Below are positions 1-9,421 of a stretch of DNA of 64,000 bases, piece after piece. The number at the start of each line of letters is the position of its first letter. Positions within the stretch are counted from its first letter, which is position 1. A program made the position numbers and the translations under genes. The notes beneath the pieces were generated by a model. That model saw nothing but the letters and a program-made list of their open reading frames with translations, was not told the DNA's origin and made no database searches. The DNA lies in contig NZ_JAMFKN010000006.1 of NCBI RefSeq assembly GCF_023487995.1, forward strand, positions 1 through 64,000. The letters are read 5' to 3'. This DNA comes from Thermohalobaculum sediminis (lineage in GTDB: Bacteria; Pseudomonadota; Alphaproteobacteria; Rhodobacterales; Rhodobacteraceae).

Positions 1-2
1 CC

Positions 3-2543
3 GTCAGCGACGGGACGCTGTCCGGCGATGGCAGCGACACGCCGGTGGTGACGCCGGCGAACGACGCGCCGACGATCGCGATCGGGATGATCGCTGACGA
101 CGACGTGTTGAGCGACGCCGAGGACGGGTCGGTGAGCTTTGTCGGGACGACGTCGGGGGTCGAGAACGGCCAGGTGGTATCGCTGTCGCTGCGCGCTGCG
201 GGCGGGACGGAGCTGCTGTGGTCGGGGACGGCGACGGTGGCGTCCGGGACCTGGAGCGTGAGCGGGGTGGACCTGAGCGATCTGGCGGACGGGGCGGACT
301 ACACGCTGGAGGCCTCGGTGAGCGACGCGGCGGGGAACGCGGCGGTGCCGGCGGAGCGGAACTTCACTTCGGTGGACTTCGAGTTGACTGTCGGGGTGGT
401 TGAGACAAGCGACTACGGCAACAGGTTCAACGCCGCGCTCGACCCCGACGGCCTGGTTCATGGGGCCTTCGTCATTGATGGTGCGCCTGAAGATCTTGTG
501 CTGAGCTTCGACGGCTTCGATATCGACTACGACGACGAGCTCAGGGTGTTCGTCAATGACGTCGATCTTGGGACGGTTCCGACTGGGGTGGACGAAGGCC
601 TCGCGGCCTATACGCTTTTGCTCTCTGCCGATCTTTTGCAGACCGGCGTCAACTCGATCACCTTCGAGAAGTTGCGCGGCGTGACCTACAAGTGGGGTGT
701 CACCAATCTCCTACTGGAACCGCGGTCTGTGCCGCCGTCGATCACGATCGGGGTGATCGCGGGCGATGACGTGCTGGACGACACCGAGGACGGGTCGGTG
801 AGCTTCGCCGGGACGACGTCGGGGGTCGAGGACGGCCAGGTGGTGTCGCTGTCGCTGCGCGCTGCAGGCGGGACGGAACTGCTGTGGTCGGGGACGGCGA
901 CGGTGGCGTCCGGGACCTGGAGCGTGAGCGGGGTGGACCTGAGCGGTCTGGCGGACGGGGCGGACTACACGCTGGAGGCCTCGGTGAGCGACGCGGCGGG
1001 GAACACGGCGGTGCCGGCGGAGCGGGACTTCGCGACGATCGGCGCGACGGCGCCGTCGATCACGATCGGGGTGATCGCGGGCGACGACGTGCTGGACGAC
1101 ACCGAGGACGGGTCGGTGAGCTTCGCCGGGACGACGTCGGGGGTCGAGGACGGCAAGGTGGTGTCGCTGTCGCTGCGCGCTGTAGGCGGGACGGAACTGC
1201 TGTGGTCGGGGACGGCGACGGTGGCGTCTGGGACCTGGAGCGTGAGCGGGGTGGACCTGAGCGGTCTGGCGGACGGAGCGGATTACACGCTGGAGGCCTC
1301 GGTGAGCGACGCGGCGGTGCCGGCGGAGCGGGACTTCGCGACGATCGGCGCGACGGTGGATTTCGAGTTGACTATCGGGGTGATTGAGACAGGCGATTAC
1401 GGCAACAGGTTCAATGACGCGCTCGACCCCGACGGCCTGGTTTATGGGGCCTTCGTCATCGATGGCGCGCCCGAAGATCTTGTGCTGAGCTTCGACGGCT
1501 TCGACATCGACTACGACGACGAGCTGAGAGTGTTCGTCAATGACGTCGACCTCGGGACTGTTCCGGCCGGAGTCGACGAGGGCTTGGCCGCCTACGTGCT
1601 GTCCCTCTCTGCCGATCTTTTGCATACCGGTATCAACTCGATCACCTTCGAGAAGCTGCGCGGCGTGACCTACAAGTGGGGTGTCACCAATATCCTGCTT
1701 GAACCCGGATCTGTGCCGCCGCCGCCGCCGGTGTTCAATCTTGGCCTGATCGCGAAGTACGATACGACCCTCTGGTCTGCCGACGACCCTTCCGGTTACG
1801 GGTCTGCCGACCCGTCGGGTATCGCCTACATACCGGAACTAGATATGCTCTTCATCGCCGACTCGGAGCATAACGAAAGCCCATTTTTCAGCAGTATCAA
1901 TCTCTTTGCGGTGAGGACCGATGGTACGTATGTTGGTGCTTTCTCCCTGCGGGGCTTCACGGATGAGCCGACGGGGCTCGGCTACAATCCGCTAGATGGA
2001 TTGCTCTATATTTCCGACGACGACCAGGCAGCAGTTTTTGTCGTGGATCCTCTCGATCCGACGACACTTCTCAGAACGATCAACCTCTCCGGCCTCGGCA
2101 TCGGTGACGCCGAGGAGCCTGTCTTCGATCCCTTGACAGGGCATATGTACATTCTGGACGGCGCAGACCGGACACTCTACGAACTCACTGTTGCAGGGGA
2201 CCTGGTGTCCTCGTTCCGGCTACCGAGTGTCATCACGGACGCAGAAGGACTGGTGTACGATTATCGAGACCAGACATTTCTCGTGTCCAGCGGACTTACA
2301 AACGGCGTGGTTTTCAAGATCGACAAAAGCGGCAAGCTCTTGGCTTCGAGCGATTTTCTCAACGACGACATCAACCCATATAGCGGTATCACGCCGAAGC
2401 TGAAGGGGCTTGACCTCGCTCCTAGCAGTGATCCCAACGATGGAGACACGCTGAGCCTCTACGCCGTTGATTATGGCGTGGATCAGTTTGCAGACGGCCG
2501 GTTGTATGAACTGGACATCTATGACGACTTCAACTTCGTATAG
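3..2543 (+). CDS. Secreted Ig-like-repeat adhesin with C-terminal beta-propeller (5' partial)
   Basis: The reading frame is open to the left edge, so the true start is outside the window. The visible part has order A1-B1-A2-A3-B2-propeller. A is an Ig-like unit of about 100 residues (SLSLRA, ADYTLEASVSDAA) and B a roughly 120-residue module rich in Asp/Gly (FDGFDIDYDDEL). A proline run joins these to a C-terminal domain of about 265 residues with repeated blades (GIAYIPELDMLFIADS, GLGYNPLDGLLYISDD), like NHL or SdiA-regulated propellers. High Asp and absence of Cys fit an extracellular calcium-binding protein. A role in adhesion, or as a type I secretion substrate, is inference. GC content drops visibly after about position 1740, in the propeller, as if the two halves had different origins. 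Confidence 0.75.
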   Translation, partial: VSDGTLSGDGSDTPVVTPANDAPTIAIGMIADDDVLSDAEDGSVSFVGTTSGVENGQVVSLSLRAAGGTELLWSGTATVASGTWSVSGVDLSDLADGADYTLEASVSDAAGNAAVPAERNFTSVDFELTVGVVETSDYGNRFNAALDPDGLVHGAFVIDGAPEDLVLSFDGFDIDYDDELRVFVNDVDLGTVPTGVDEGLAAYTLLLSADLLQTGVNSITFEKLRGVTYKWGVTNLLLEPRSVPPSITIGVIAGDDVLDDTEDGSVSFAGTTSGVEDGQVVSLSLRAAGGTELLWSGTATVASGTWSVSGVDLSGLADGADYTLEASVSDAAGNTAVPAERDFATIGATAPSITIGVIAGDDVLDDTEDGSVSFAGTTSGVEDGKVVSLSLRAVGGTELLWSGTATVASGTWSVSGVDLSGLADGADYTLEASVSDAAVPAERDFATIGATVDFELTIGVIETGDYGNRFNDALDPDGLVYGAFVIDGAPEDLVLSFDGFDIDYDDELRVFVNDVDLGTVPAGVDEGLAAYVLSLSADLLHTGINSITFEKLRGVTYKWGVTNILLEPGSVPPPPPVFNLGLIAKYDTTLWSADDPSGYGSADPSGIAYIPELDMLFIADSEHNESPFFSSINLFAVRTDGTYVGAFSLRGFTDEPTGLGYNPLDGLLYISDDDQAAVFVVDPLDPTTLLRTINLSGLGIGDAEEPVFDPLTGHMYILDGADRTLYELTVAGDLVSSFRLPSVITDAEGLVYDYRDQTFLVSSGLTNGVVFKIDKSGKLLASSDFLNDDINPYSGITPKLKGLDLAPSSDPNDGDTLSLYAVDYGVDQFADGRLYELDIYDDFNFV
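372..731 (+). repeat. Module B, copy 1 (second copy at 1356-1715)
   Basis: The roughly 360-bp module from 372 recurs at 1356 with most residues conserved (VDFELT, SFDGFDIDYDDEL, SITFEKLRGVTYKWGVTN). The copies differ at scattered synonymous and nonsynonymous sites, so this duplication looks older than the A2/A3 one. Confidence 0.85.
735..1358 (+). repeat. Tandem Ig-like repeat units A2 and A3, 318-bp period
   Basis: Units A2 (from 735) and A3 (from 1053) are nearly identical at the nucleotide level. A third copy, A1, sits at about 66-370. A3 lacks four codons (Gly-Asn-Thr-Ala) after the SDAA motif, an in-frame 12-bp deletion relative to A2. Confidence 0.9.
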
Positions 2544-2831
2544 GCTAAGCGTAATGGGGGGACGAGAGATACGGATGTGCTCTGCTGATCGAGTGACCCT
2601 GTTAAACGGATCTAGGCCAACAGTGGGAAATGCCGCGTAGAGATCATGATCGAACCAAGCGTAAACTTCATTTGCCACGAAATCCGGCCAATAGCTCGCG
2701 GAGTTTAAGATTGGTCCGATATTGCAAGCTCCAAGTTGCGTTTTGCTGAGAATGTGCCATAAGTTGAGGCGCAGGCGGGAAGCCACCAAGCAGCTTCCTG
2801 GAGTGCCGCAGTCCAGTCGGAAAGTTTTTGC

Positions 2832-4721
2832 GTGAATACGATTATCAGACGTTTGCGTACCAGGAAAGGCGCTCGCCGATATATAAGCAATCAGCTATCG
2901 GTCGTTGAATTCTTTCGAGAGTTGGACGTTAGGGGCGTGAATTATGTCGTATTGCGTTGGTATGAAAAACTGCCCGAAATCGATCCTGGCGAAGACATTG
3001 ATATATTGATTGCGGACAATGATCTTCCAAATGTAGTATCGCTGCTAGAGGGGAGGAGGAGCAAGCACCAACCTGTCGATCTCTATAGTGAGACTGGCCT
3101 CGATGGAACAACATTCAAAGACATACCCTATTATACCCCAAGAATAGCGAAAGATATTCTGGACCGGTCTGTGAGATGGAACGGGCTCTGCCGAGTCCCC
3201 AATCCCCGAGATGCATTTTTGTCATTGGCCTATCACGTCGTATACCATAAAGGTTTGGCCTCGAATGTTCCAATCAAACGCGGAGCACAAAGAACGAGCT
3301 ATGAATACAAAGACCATGACTATGTGACGATACTCGCGGATAAGGCGGCGATTGCAGGTATATCGCTTAAACCGGCTGAAATTAACCTTGAGTACCTTCA
3401 TGACTTTCTGGGGAAAGTCGATTGGCGCCCACCCATTGACACTCTTACAAAGTTAGCGCCGCACAACGCGTGGCTTAAGGCTATTATTTCTGAGGAAGAG
3501 GATAAGTTAGCCGAGCATCTAACGGGTCTTGCCTGCTTTATCGTCAGAGACCGAGGCGTTTACTTGCTCCCGAGGATCCGAGAGACACTCGAGAAATACG
3601 GATACGATATCCTTTGGGAAGCACCCCTCAGCAATGCGGATGCCAAAGTAGTTCAGTCGCATGTTTGCGGCGGGGTGTGGAGCCGCGGGTCGTGGCCGGT
3701 AAACGGCGGCGAGCCTGCGCACCTAATAATGGCCTACGATGTCTTCCCGATCTCTCCGCATGACGGAGATATGGCTAAGCATCCTGGATTGAACAACAGG
3801 CGGCTATTGGAGGCTAAAGAGGGACTCCGAAGCCTCTACAACCATGATCGACTGCCGAAAGAGCTTTGTAACATAGTGCAAAGCTCTGATAATGGAACAC
3901 AAGCGCTACAATACTTGCGTCTTATCGCGCCGCAATTAGAGGAGACTCTAAATAAGAAAGTATACCAAATACACCAAAGGCATCAATCACCTTTTCCAAT
4001 ATTGTCGGAGTTTGGTGGATTGTCTAGGAGAGCAAAGGTTTATTTGATTAAATACGGCGATCAAACTGCTGTCCTCAAGATGTTTCGGACGGGGCGGGAG
4101 CGGTTCATGGAGCGGGAAATTGCTGCGCGAGAGATAGGAAAACCGCTCATGAATATGTCTGAAATCCTAGAAATTGGAGAAAACTACCTGGTACTAAAGC
4201 GCTACCGAAGCTCAGATCGACTCTCTTGGATGCGTGTTCCAGGGATAAATCGTCGGGGCTATATCAGGCCCATTTATCTTAAGGAAATCCGAAAAATACT
4301 CCTACACTTCTGTAAATCTGGTTACGATTGGATTGATTTTCGTCCTGATGACCTGATCTTGGATAAGAAAGAAGGGCTGAAGGCTCTGGATTTCGAGTTT
4401 ATACAGATCTCTTCTGAGGAGTCCAATAATTTGAATAAATGTCTCGCCTTGTTTCCACCTAGTGACGATTTCAAAGGTGAACTTCCAATAGATTTTAGTT
4501 TATCAGTCTTTTATCCATATGAAAGCCTTCTTCGTCCAAGAACTGGCGTTCCAGTTGAATTATTTCTTCGGGATACGTCGGTCTGGCATTTAACACTGGC
4601 GCAGACCGTAAGCCTGGTCAGAAAAACCGTGCCGTGGACAATCGCTCGGCTACGGACTTGGTTCCGAGCCAGCCGTTTAAGATCGCGACTCTGGAATATT
4701 GCTCACCGTATCGCTGATTAA
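2832..4721 (+). CDS. Nucleotidyltransferase-like / NDP-kinase-like / protein-kinase-like fusion, paralog 1
   Basis: A 629-residue protein with three parts recognised by motif. (1) Residues about 20-200 resemble a minimal nucleotidyltransferase: GEDIDILIAD with D55 and D57, and a third acidic residue D83 in VDLYSETG. (2) Residues about 230-370 follow the nucleoside-diphosphate-kinase fold order, but the signature NxxH is N347-I-V-Q350, so the catalytic His is Gln. (3) Residues about 395-525 look kinase-like: K416 in VLKMF, a catalytic-loop-like D502-F-R-P-D-D507 and D520-F-E. The usual Asn is Asp507. Paralog 2 lies at 9731-11734. GC is clearly lower than the window average. Sitting between an adhesin and glycosyltransferases suggests a role in glycan synthesis or modification. 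The function is unknown and the domain calls are by eye. Confidence 0.7.
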   Translation: MNTIIRRLRTRKGARRYISNQLSVVEFFRELDVRGVNYVVLRWYEKLPEIDPGEDIDILIADNDLPNVVSLLEGRRSKHQPVDLYSETGLDGTTFKDIPYYTPRIAKDILDRSVRWNGLCRVPNPRDAFLSLAYHVVYHKGLASNVPIKRGAQRTSYEYKDHDYVTILADKAAIAGISLKPAEINLEYLHDFLGKVDWRPPIDTLTKLAPHNAWLKAIISEEEDKLAEHLTGLACFIVRDRGVYLLPRIRETLEKYGYDILWEAPLSNADAKVVQSHVCGGVWSRGSWPVNGGEPAHLIMAYDVFPISPHDGDMAKHPGLNNRRLLEAKEGLRSLYNHDRLPKELCNIVQSSDNGTQALQYLRLIAPQLEETLNKKVYQIHQRHQSPFPILSEFGGLSRRAKVYLIKYGDQTAVLKMFRTGRERFMEREIAAREIGKPLMNMSEILEIGENYLVLKRYRSSDRLSWMRVPGINRRGYIRPIYLKEIRKILLHFCKSGYDWIDFRPDDLILDKKEGLKALDFEFIQISSEESNNLNKCLALFPPSDDFKGELPIDFSLSVFYPYESLLRPRTGVPVELFLRDTSVWHLTLAQTVSLVRKTVPWTIARLRTWFRASRLRSRLWNIAHRIAD

Positions 4722-4974
4722 TGCCTTTGGAAACGCGGTTTATGATCCCTGTTATCACGGTGGTGGGCATGCAAGTGGCTCAGTTCGATGAAGATGTTTT
4801 CTGGAGTAAACTGCTCGTGTGATGCGAGACAGCATACGCGATCATTTTTGTCGACCGATTCGCAGAGGCTGCGTAAAGCTTAATGCTTGAGCGAGATGGG
4901 AGTCGGGGCTGTGACGCAGAGTGCTTCCGTCTCTGTGTGCGGTACAATTTTGGAAAGATCGAAAAGGCCTGAGC

Positions 4975-5874
4975 ATGGTTTCAAGCGTAGCAGTCAGATC
5001 TTCCCGGTCAGCGGATGCTGGTAAGGGTCCGTCCGTGAGCGTCGTGATCCCAACTTACAATCGGCCGCAATTCCTGCGGGAAGCGGTGGAAAGTGTGCTC
5101 GCGCAAACTCTGTCGCCACGAGAAATCATTGTCGTCGACGATTGCTCGCCCGTTGAGGTGACCCCTCATCTGGCAGGCATGCCATCATGGGTCATATACT
5201 ACCGTCTTTCCAAGAACCGGGGCGTTTCGGCAGCGCGCAACAAGGGAGTTGAACTGGCAACGTCGGATTTCGTCGCGTTTCTCGATGACGACGATGTCTG
5301 GGAGACGAATTACCTGGAATTTCAGGTGGCAGCACTTGCAAAGGGTGCGGAAGCGGCGCTCTGTGGCTTTTCCTTCATGGATTTGGACGGCGTAAATGTC
5401 GTTAATGCCACGCGGGTGAGCCAGAATGACCTGCGGTGGGGCAACAAATACTGCGGTGCCACGGGGCTTTTTGCTCGCCGGGATGTTCTGCTCCAAGAGC
5501 GTTGGGACGAAACGCTGCGTTATAGCGAAGACTGGGACCTTTTTATTCGCTTGAGTAAGAGATGTGATCTTGCATATTCCGCGCGGCCGCTTTTCCGGCG
5601 GCGGTTTGGGAATCATGAAAGTCTTGTTCTGGCTGGGAGGCACGCGGATATTGATGCGCTTGAGCGCCGCGCGCTCGTTTTGTGCAAACATCGAGAGTGG
5701 TTGGGGGAATTTAATTATCGTTACCGCCTTGCATCTTATCTCCTGACTTATATCGGAGCTCGGGAGCAAAAGATGCTTTTCTTCAAGCACGCTATAAGGC
5801 GGGCGGGGATAGTAGCAACGGCGAGTGTAATTTTTAAAAAATTTGCTAGTCGCTTGATGTGGCGTCGGACCTAA
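4975..5874 (+). CDS. Family 2 glycosyltransferase
   Basis: GT-A fold GT2 enzyme of 299 residues, transferring a nucleotide-activated sugar in the cytoplasm. It starts with the GT2 signature VSVVIPTYNRP (21-31), has the VVDD element (53-56), a metal-binding Asp cluster FLDDDD (102-107) and the acceptor-site ED in YSEDWDLFIR. The ATG at 4975 is chosen because a purine-rich GAAAAGG lies just upstream; a GTG at 4921 would add 18 residues without support. It lies in the polysaccharide cluster downstream of the multidomain protein. Donor and acceptor cannot be read from sequence. Confidence 0.85.
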   Translation: MVSSVAVRSSRSADAGKGPSVSVVIPTYNRPQFLREAVESVLAQTLSPREIIVVDDCSPVEVTPHLAGMPSWVIYYRLSKNRGVSAARNKGVELATSDFVAFLDDDDVWETNYLEFQVAALAKGAEAALCGFSFMDLDGVNVVNATRVSQNDLRWGNKYCGATGLFARRDVLLQERWDETLRYSEDWDLFIRLSKRCDLAYSARPLFRRRFGNHESLVLAGRHADIDALERRALVLCKHREWLGEFNYRYRLASYLLTYIGAREQKMLFFKHAIRRAGIVATASVIFKKFASRLMWRRT

Positions 5875-5933
5875 GCCCCGCGAGGCAGGAGAGTTCCCTA
5901 TGTGATCGAGGAGTACACCCTGTGCGGGGTGGC

Positions 5934-7034
5934 TTATTTTCGGATCAAGCCTGCGAAACCGTACGGCAGTCCCGAGACGAGAGCATCGACGTAGCGCGAT
6001 TTCTGAAACAGACCGTTCAGCGATACGCGTGGCAGCGCCGTCGGCGATGCAGCATACTTTGATTGCAGGACAGCAGGCTGTGTCGTCACGGCGAGGGAAA
6101 GCCCCGAATCCTGGATGGCGGCGAACTCGCGTCGACCCGCCGCGCGGCGGTCACCGTAAGGGTAAGCGAAACAGCTTGGCTGATGGCCTGTCCAAGCGCG
6201 CAGTCGCTCCACAGACTCATTGATCTCGCCGATCAATCGCGGGCGATCAACTTGCGCAAGTGAGGGGTGGCTGACTGTATGGGGCTCGAGGCGCGCGAGG
6301 GGGTGCTGAGACAGCTTCCGGACGTCATCCTCGGTCATGATCAGCTCATCAGTGATCCCGATGGGATCGAGTCCGCTAGCACGAGCTGCAAGATTTAACG
6401 CCTTGATCGCGACATCTTGTGCAGGGCCCGTCATGAGCGGAAGAAGCGCTTGAAACAAGGCTGCCTTCTGCGCGTTGCGGCGAACGTCGAAGCGCTGCGT
6501 GCCGCTGCCGAGATCGAGCGTCACATTGTCCGATACGCGGAGGAGCCGCTCCGCCGTTTCCCACCAGAGCGTAAAGCGACGCTCGACGAAACCGCTTGTT
6601 GTGAAGACCGTGAAGGGGACGCCGTGCTGTTCGAAGACCGGGAGAGCATGCTCGAAATTGTTTCGATAGCCGTCGTCGAGTGTAACGGCAAAGACGCGAT
6701 CCGATGGATCGCCTCGGCACATCGTCTCGGGAAGTTCCGTCAGATCAACCGCACGCAGACCGAGCGCCTTGAGGCGCGCGAGCGCGGCATCTAGGTACTC
6801 TGGAGTGACCGAGAGAAGTGCGTTCGGATCAAACGCTGTCTCCGATGCTGGGCGGACGTGATGCAGCATGAATATGAGCCCGAGTCCTGCCGCTCCCTGA
6901 AACAGCCCGAGGCGCGCCGCAACGGCGGCTGTCTCTAGTCCTCCCGCGATGACTGCGCGCCTCAATTCCTGGCGAGCCATGGCATATGCGGATGCCTTGG
7001 GACGCAAGATCAGAGGTCCCGCGGCTGAACGCAT
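5934..7034 (-). CDS. NodB-type polysaccharide deacetylase
   Basis: 366-residue carbohydrate esterase family 4-like protein. The NodB motifs are visible: VTLDDGYRNNF (motif 1, paired Asp), HTVSH (the metal-binding His pair, motif 2) and FAYPYGDRR (motif 3). Such enzymes remove N-acetyl groups from glycans, here probably from the cluster's polysaccharide. The start at 7034 has a very strong Shine-Dalgarno (AAGGGGGAAAAG). It is convergent with the preceding glycosyltransferase and the only minus-strand gene in the first 19 kb. No clear cleavable signal peptide is seen; the hydrophobic stretch near residues 45-58 is internal. Confidence 0.82.
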   Translation of the reverse strand: MRSAAGPLILRPKASAYAMARQELRRAVIAGGLETAAVAARLGLFQGAAGLGLIFMLHHVRPASETAFDPNALLSVTPEYLDAALARLKALGLRAVDLTELPETMCRGDPSDRVFAVTLDDGYRNNFEHALPVFEQHGVPFTVFTTSGFVERRFTLWWETAERLLRVSDNVTLDLGSGTQRFDVRRNAQKAALFQALLPLMTGPAQDVAIKALNLAARASGLDPIGITDELIMTEDDVRKLSQHPLARLEPHTVSHPSLAQVDRPRLIGEINESVERLRAWTGHQPSCFAYPYGDRRAAGRREFAAIQDSGLSLAVTTQPAVLQSKYAASPTALPRVSLNGLFQKSRYVDALVSGLPYGFAGLIRK

Positions 7035-7286
7035 CTTTTCCCCCTTCGCTGTCCACTAACGGCTGAATCCTCGGCGAGTACCACCGGGCTGTCGAGGCAG
7101 CTTATACGCTCTTGCCCGGTGCTGAAAATCTCCCGAATTGTCGTGATGATGGGGTCCGGCGCACGAGCTGGCGACAGGCGCGCAGTTTTGGCGGCTTGCC
7201 GCCAAGCTCCAAATTCAGCATTATTTAGTTAGGTCCTTGGAGTATGTTGTCCGCTCGGTTTCAAGCGGTGGATCGGGATGTGAAGT

Positions 7287-8180
7287 ATGCGTGATAATGT
7301 TGAGGATTTAGCCGTTTCCGTCATCATTCCGGTTTGGAATGACCCGCAGAGATTGAGGCTCTGTCTTGAAGCGCTCGATATGCAGACGCTTGAGCGGGAC
7401 CGCTTCGAGGTCATCGTCGCCGATAACGGCTCCACGGACAACACGGTCGAGGTTGCGAGATCCTTTCCGGGGGTTAAGATTGTAATTGAGCCCCAGAAAG
7501 GATCATACGCCGCGCGCAACTCAGGGGCACGTGAAGCGCGCGGCAAAGTTATTGCATTCACGGATGCCGACTGCATTCCGTCGCCACAATGGCTGGAAAA
7601 CGGACTGAAGTACCTTGCCGAGAACCCGGATACCGGTGTGCTGGCGGGCGAGGTCACTCTTTTCGCACCCGCGACCGGGGCGCGGCGTGTGTGTGTCAAT
7701 TATGAGAAAATGTTCGAGTTAAGGCAGCGCTCGAATGTCGAGCGATGGGGCATGGCGGTGACCGCAAACATCATGTGTTCGCGCGAAGTCTTCACCAACC
7801 TCGGAGGGTTTGATCAGAAATTGTTGTCAACGGGCGATGCCGAGTTTACGAGGCGCGCGGTGGCAGGGGGCCATGCCCTTATCTATGTCGAGGGCGTAGA
7901 GGTCCGGCACCCGATACGCGGCGCGCTCAAGGAAGTGGTCAGTAAGCATGTCCGCGTTCAAGGCGGCGTTTGGGACCGCTGGTTGCCTACACCAAAGCTT
8001 ATGACGCTCTATGTATTTGCGGCGCGTTGTGCGGCGGGACGTTCGCTGAAGGCGATTTATTCCCAGGAGTTTTCGTTTCTCGAAAAAGTTGAATTGCTGG
8101 CGTTCATAAATTTTCTGTTTGCCGCGTCTCTCTATGAGTACACGAGGCGTTCATTGGGGTTCGCGGCAAGGAGACGCTAG
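7287..8180 (+). CDS. Family 2 glycosyltransferase
   Basis: 297 residues. GT2 fold with SVIIPVWNDP (11-20), VIVADNGSTD (42-51) and the metal-binding TDAD (92-95), followed by an NxxM/GGFD acceptor region. The C-terminal 80 residues contain a hydrophobic stretch (LLAFINFLFAASLY) that could bring it to the inner membrane. It lies divergently from the deacetylase. An IS3-family element is inserted 12 bp after the stop codon, so any downstream operon continuation has been interrupted. Confidence 0.85.
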   Translation: MRDNVEDLAVSVIIPVWNDPQRLRLCLEALDMQTLERDRFEVIVADNGSTDNTVEVARSFPGVKIVIEPQKGSYAARNSGAREARGKVIAFTDADCIPSPQWLENGLKYLAENPDTGVLAGEVTLFAPATGARRVCVNYEKMFELRQRSNVERWGMAVTANIMCSREVFTNLGGFDQKLLSTGDAEFTRRAVAGGHALIYVEGVEVRHPIRGALKEVVSKHVRVQGGVWDRWLPTPKLMTLYVFAARCAAGRSLKAIYSQEFSFLEKVELLAFINFLFAASLYEYTRRSLGFAARRR

Positions 8181-8188
8181 CTCCTTGC

Positions 8189-8192
8189 GATC
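8189..8192. repeat. Left copy of 4-bp target-site duplication (GATC)
   Basis: GATC immediately left of the IS end at 8193, repeated immediately right of it at 9418-9421. Confidence 0.85.
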
Positions 8193-8258
8193 TGACCTGA
8201 GACCCGTTTCCTCCTCCGGTTTGAGGTAGAGTCCGTCCCAACCAGGGAGAGGGACGGA

Positions 8259-8525
8259 ATGAAGAGATCACGGTTCACCGAGGAGCAGATCATCGCGATC
8301 CTGAAGCTGCAGGAGAGCGGCGTAGCTACGGCGGATGTGTGTCGCGAGCACGGGATCAGCTCGGCGACATTCTACAAGTGGAAGGCCAAGTTCGGAGGGC
8401 TGGAGGTGTCGGACGCCCGGCGGCTCAAGGCGCTCGAGGACGAGAACGCGAAGCTGAAGAAGCTGCTGGCCGAGCAGATGCTGGACAACGCGATGTTGAA
8501 GGATGTGGCCTCGCGAAAGTGGTGA
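8259..8525 (+). CDS. IS3-family transposase OrfA (InsE-like)
   Basis: 88-residue DNA-binding subunit. The N-terminal helix-turn-helix ([15 protein letters not shown], then [16 protein letters not shown]) is followed by a leucine-zipper-like coiled coil ([18 protein letters not shown]). It ends in TGA at 8523-8525, overlapping orfB, which runs in the -1 frame. In this family a programmed -1 frameshift makes the OrfAB transposase. A GGGAGAGGGACGGA purine stretch gives the ribosome-binding site. Confidence 0.93.
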   Translation: MKRSRFTEEQIIAILKLQESGVATADVCREHGISSATFYKWKAKFGGLEVSDARRLKALEDENAKLKKLLAEQMLDNAMLKDVASRKW

Positions 8526-9358
8526 CGCCCGCAGCCAGGCGGGAGGTCGTGGCGCACCTCTGCTCAGCGCATCAGGTGAGCCAGCGGCGGGCGTGCACCG
8601 TTCTGGGCGTCGACCGGTCGAGCGTGCGGTATCGCAGCGTTCGTCCGGACGATGCCGAGTTGCGCCAGGCAATGAAGGCGGTGGGGGCTGAACGCCGTCG
8701 CTTCGGGTATCGGCGCGTGCATGTGATGCTGGAACGGCAAGGCTGGCAGGTGAGCCAGAAGAAGCTGAGGCGGCTCTATCGCGAAGAGAAGCTGCAGGTG
8801 AAGAAGCGCGGCGGCCGGAAACGGGCGATCGGGACGCGCAGACCGATGGTGGTGCCTGAACGGCCCAACGAGCGCTGGAGCCTGGATTTCGTCTCGGACG
8901 CCTTCACAGATGGGCGCAGGTTCCGAGTGTTGGCTGTCGTCGACGATTTCACCCGCGAATGTCTGGCACTGGTCGCCGACACCTCGCTCTCCGGGCCGCG
9001 CGTCACCCGGGAACTCACGACGATCATGGCGCGGCAAGGGCGGCCCAAGACCATTGTCAGCGACAACGGCACGGAACTGACCAGTATGGCCGTGCTTCAA
9101 TGGTGCCAGGACACGCAGATCGACTGGCACTACATCGCGCCGGGCAAGCCGATGCAAAACGCCTTCGTCGAGAGCTTCAACGGCAGCTTTCGGGACGAGC
9201 TTTTGAATGAAACCCTGTTCTCGTCGCTGGCAGAGGCCCGAGAAAAGATCACTGCATGGAAGGAGGACTACAACCGCAACAGACCCCACTCATCCCTCGG
9301 CAATCTCACGCCGCAGGAATTCGCAATCAAATCGAGACTGGAAACCAAGGCCGCATGA
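8519..9358 (+). CDS. IS3-family transposase OrfB, DD(35)E integrase catalytic subunit
   Basis: The frame is open from 8339, in -1 relative to orfA, and would be read mainly as an OrfAB fusion; GTG codons at 8519 and 8522 are possible independent starts. From 8519 the catalytic triad is D123 (SLDFVSD), D182 (IVSDNGTE) and E218 (NAFVESFNG). That is exact DD(35)E spacing. The HTH_21-like N-terminal segment ([12 protein letters not shown]) and the C-terminal [15 protein letters not shown] are typical. The exact slippery site is not certain; an A3G run at 8516-8519 is one candidate. Confidence 0.92.
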   Translation: MVTPAARREVVAHLCSAHQVSQRRACTVLGVDRSSVRYRSVRPDDAELRQAMKAVGAERRRFGYRRVHVMLERQGWQVSQKKLRRLYREEKLQVKKRGGRKRAIGTRRPMVVPERPNERWSLDFVSDAFTDGRRFRVLAVVDDFTRECLALVADTSLSGPRVTRELTTIMARQGRPKTIVSDNGTELTSMAVLQWCQDTQIDWHYIAPGKPMQNAFVESFNGSFRDELLNETLFSSLAEAREKITAWKEDYNRNRPHSSLGNLTPQEFAIKSRLETKAA

Positions 9359-9417
9359 GGCCAGAAATCAACCGACGGATTTTCCCAAAGGCCGGAGCGA
9401 AGTCGGGTCTCACGTCA

Positions 9418-9421
9418 GATC
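9418..9421. repeat. Right copy of 4-bp target-site duplication (GATC)
   Basis: GATC directly after the right inverted repeat, matching 8189-8192. Confidence 0.85.

Larger units (their letters stand above)
8193..9417 (+). mobile_element. IS3-family (IS407-like) insertion sequence, intact
   Basis: The 1225-bp element is bounded by imperfect inverted repeats sharing TGAC(C/G)TGAGACCCG: left end at 8193, right end read on the minus strand from 9417. It is flanked by a direct GATC at 8189-8192 and 9418-9421, a 4-bp target duplication as expected for IS407-type IS3 elements. It carries orfA and orfB in overlapping frames. Both ends, the ORFs and the duplication look undamaged. Confidence 0.93.

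Noticed and set aside
735-1358. CRISPR-like direct repeats
   Set aside because: The repeat is a 318-bp in-frame protein-coding unit with no spacer structure.
4921-4974. Upstream GTG extension of the first GT2
   Set aside because: The ATG at 4975 has a purine-rich ribosome-binding site and starts right before the conserved GT2 domain.
6417-6794. Plus-strand frame inside the deacetylase gene
   Set aside because: The minus-strand gene has all three NodB motifs and a strong ribosome-binding site.
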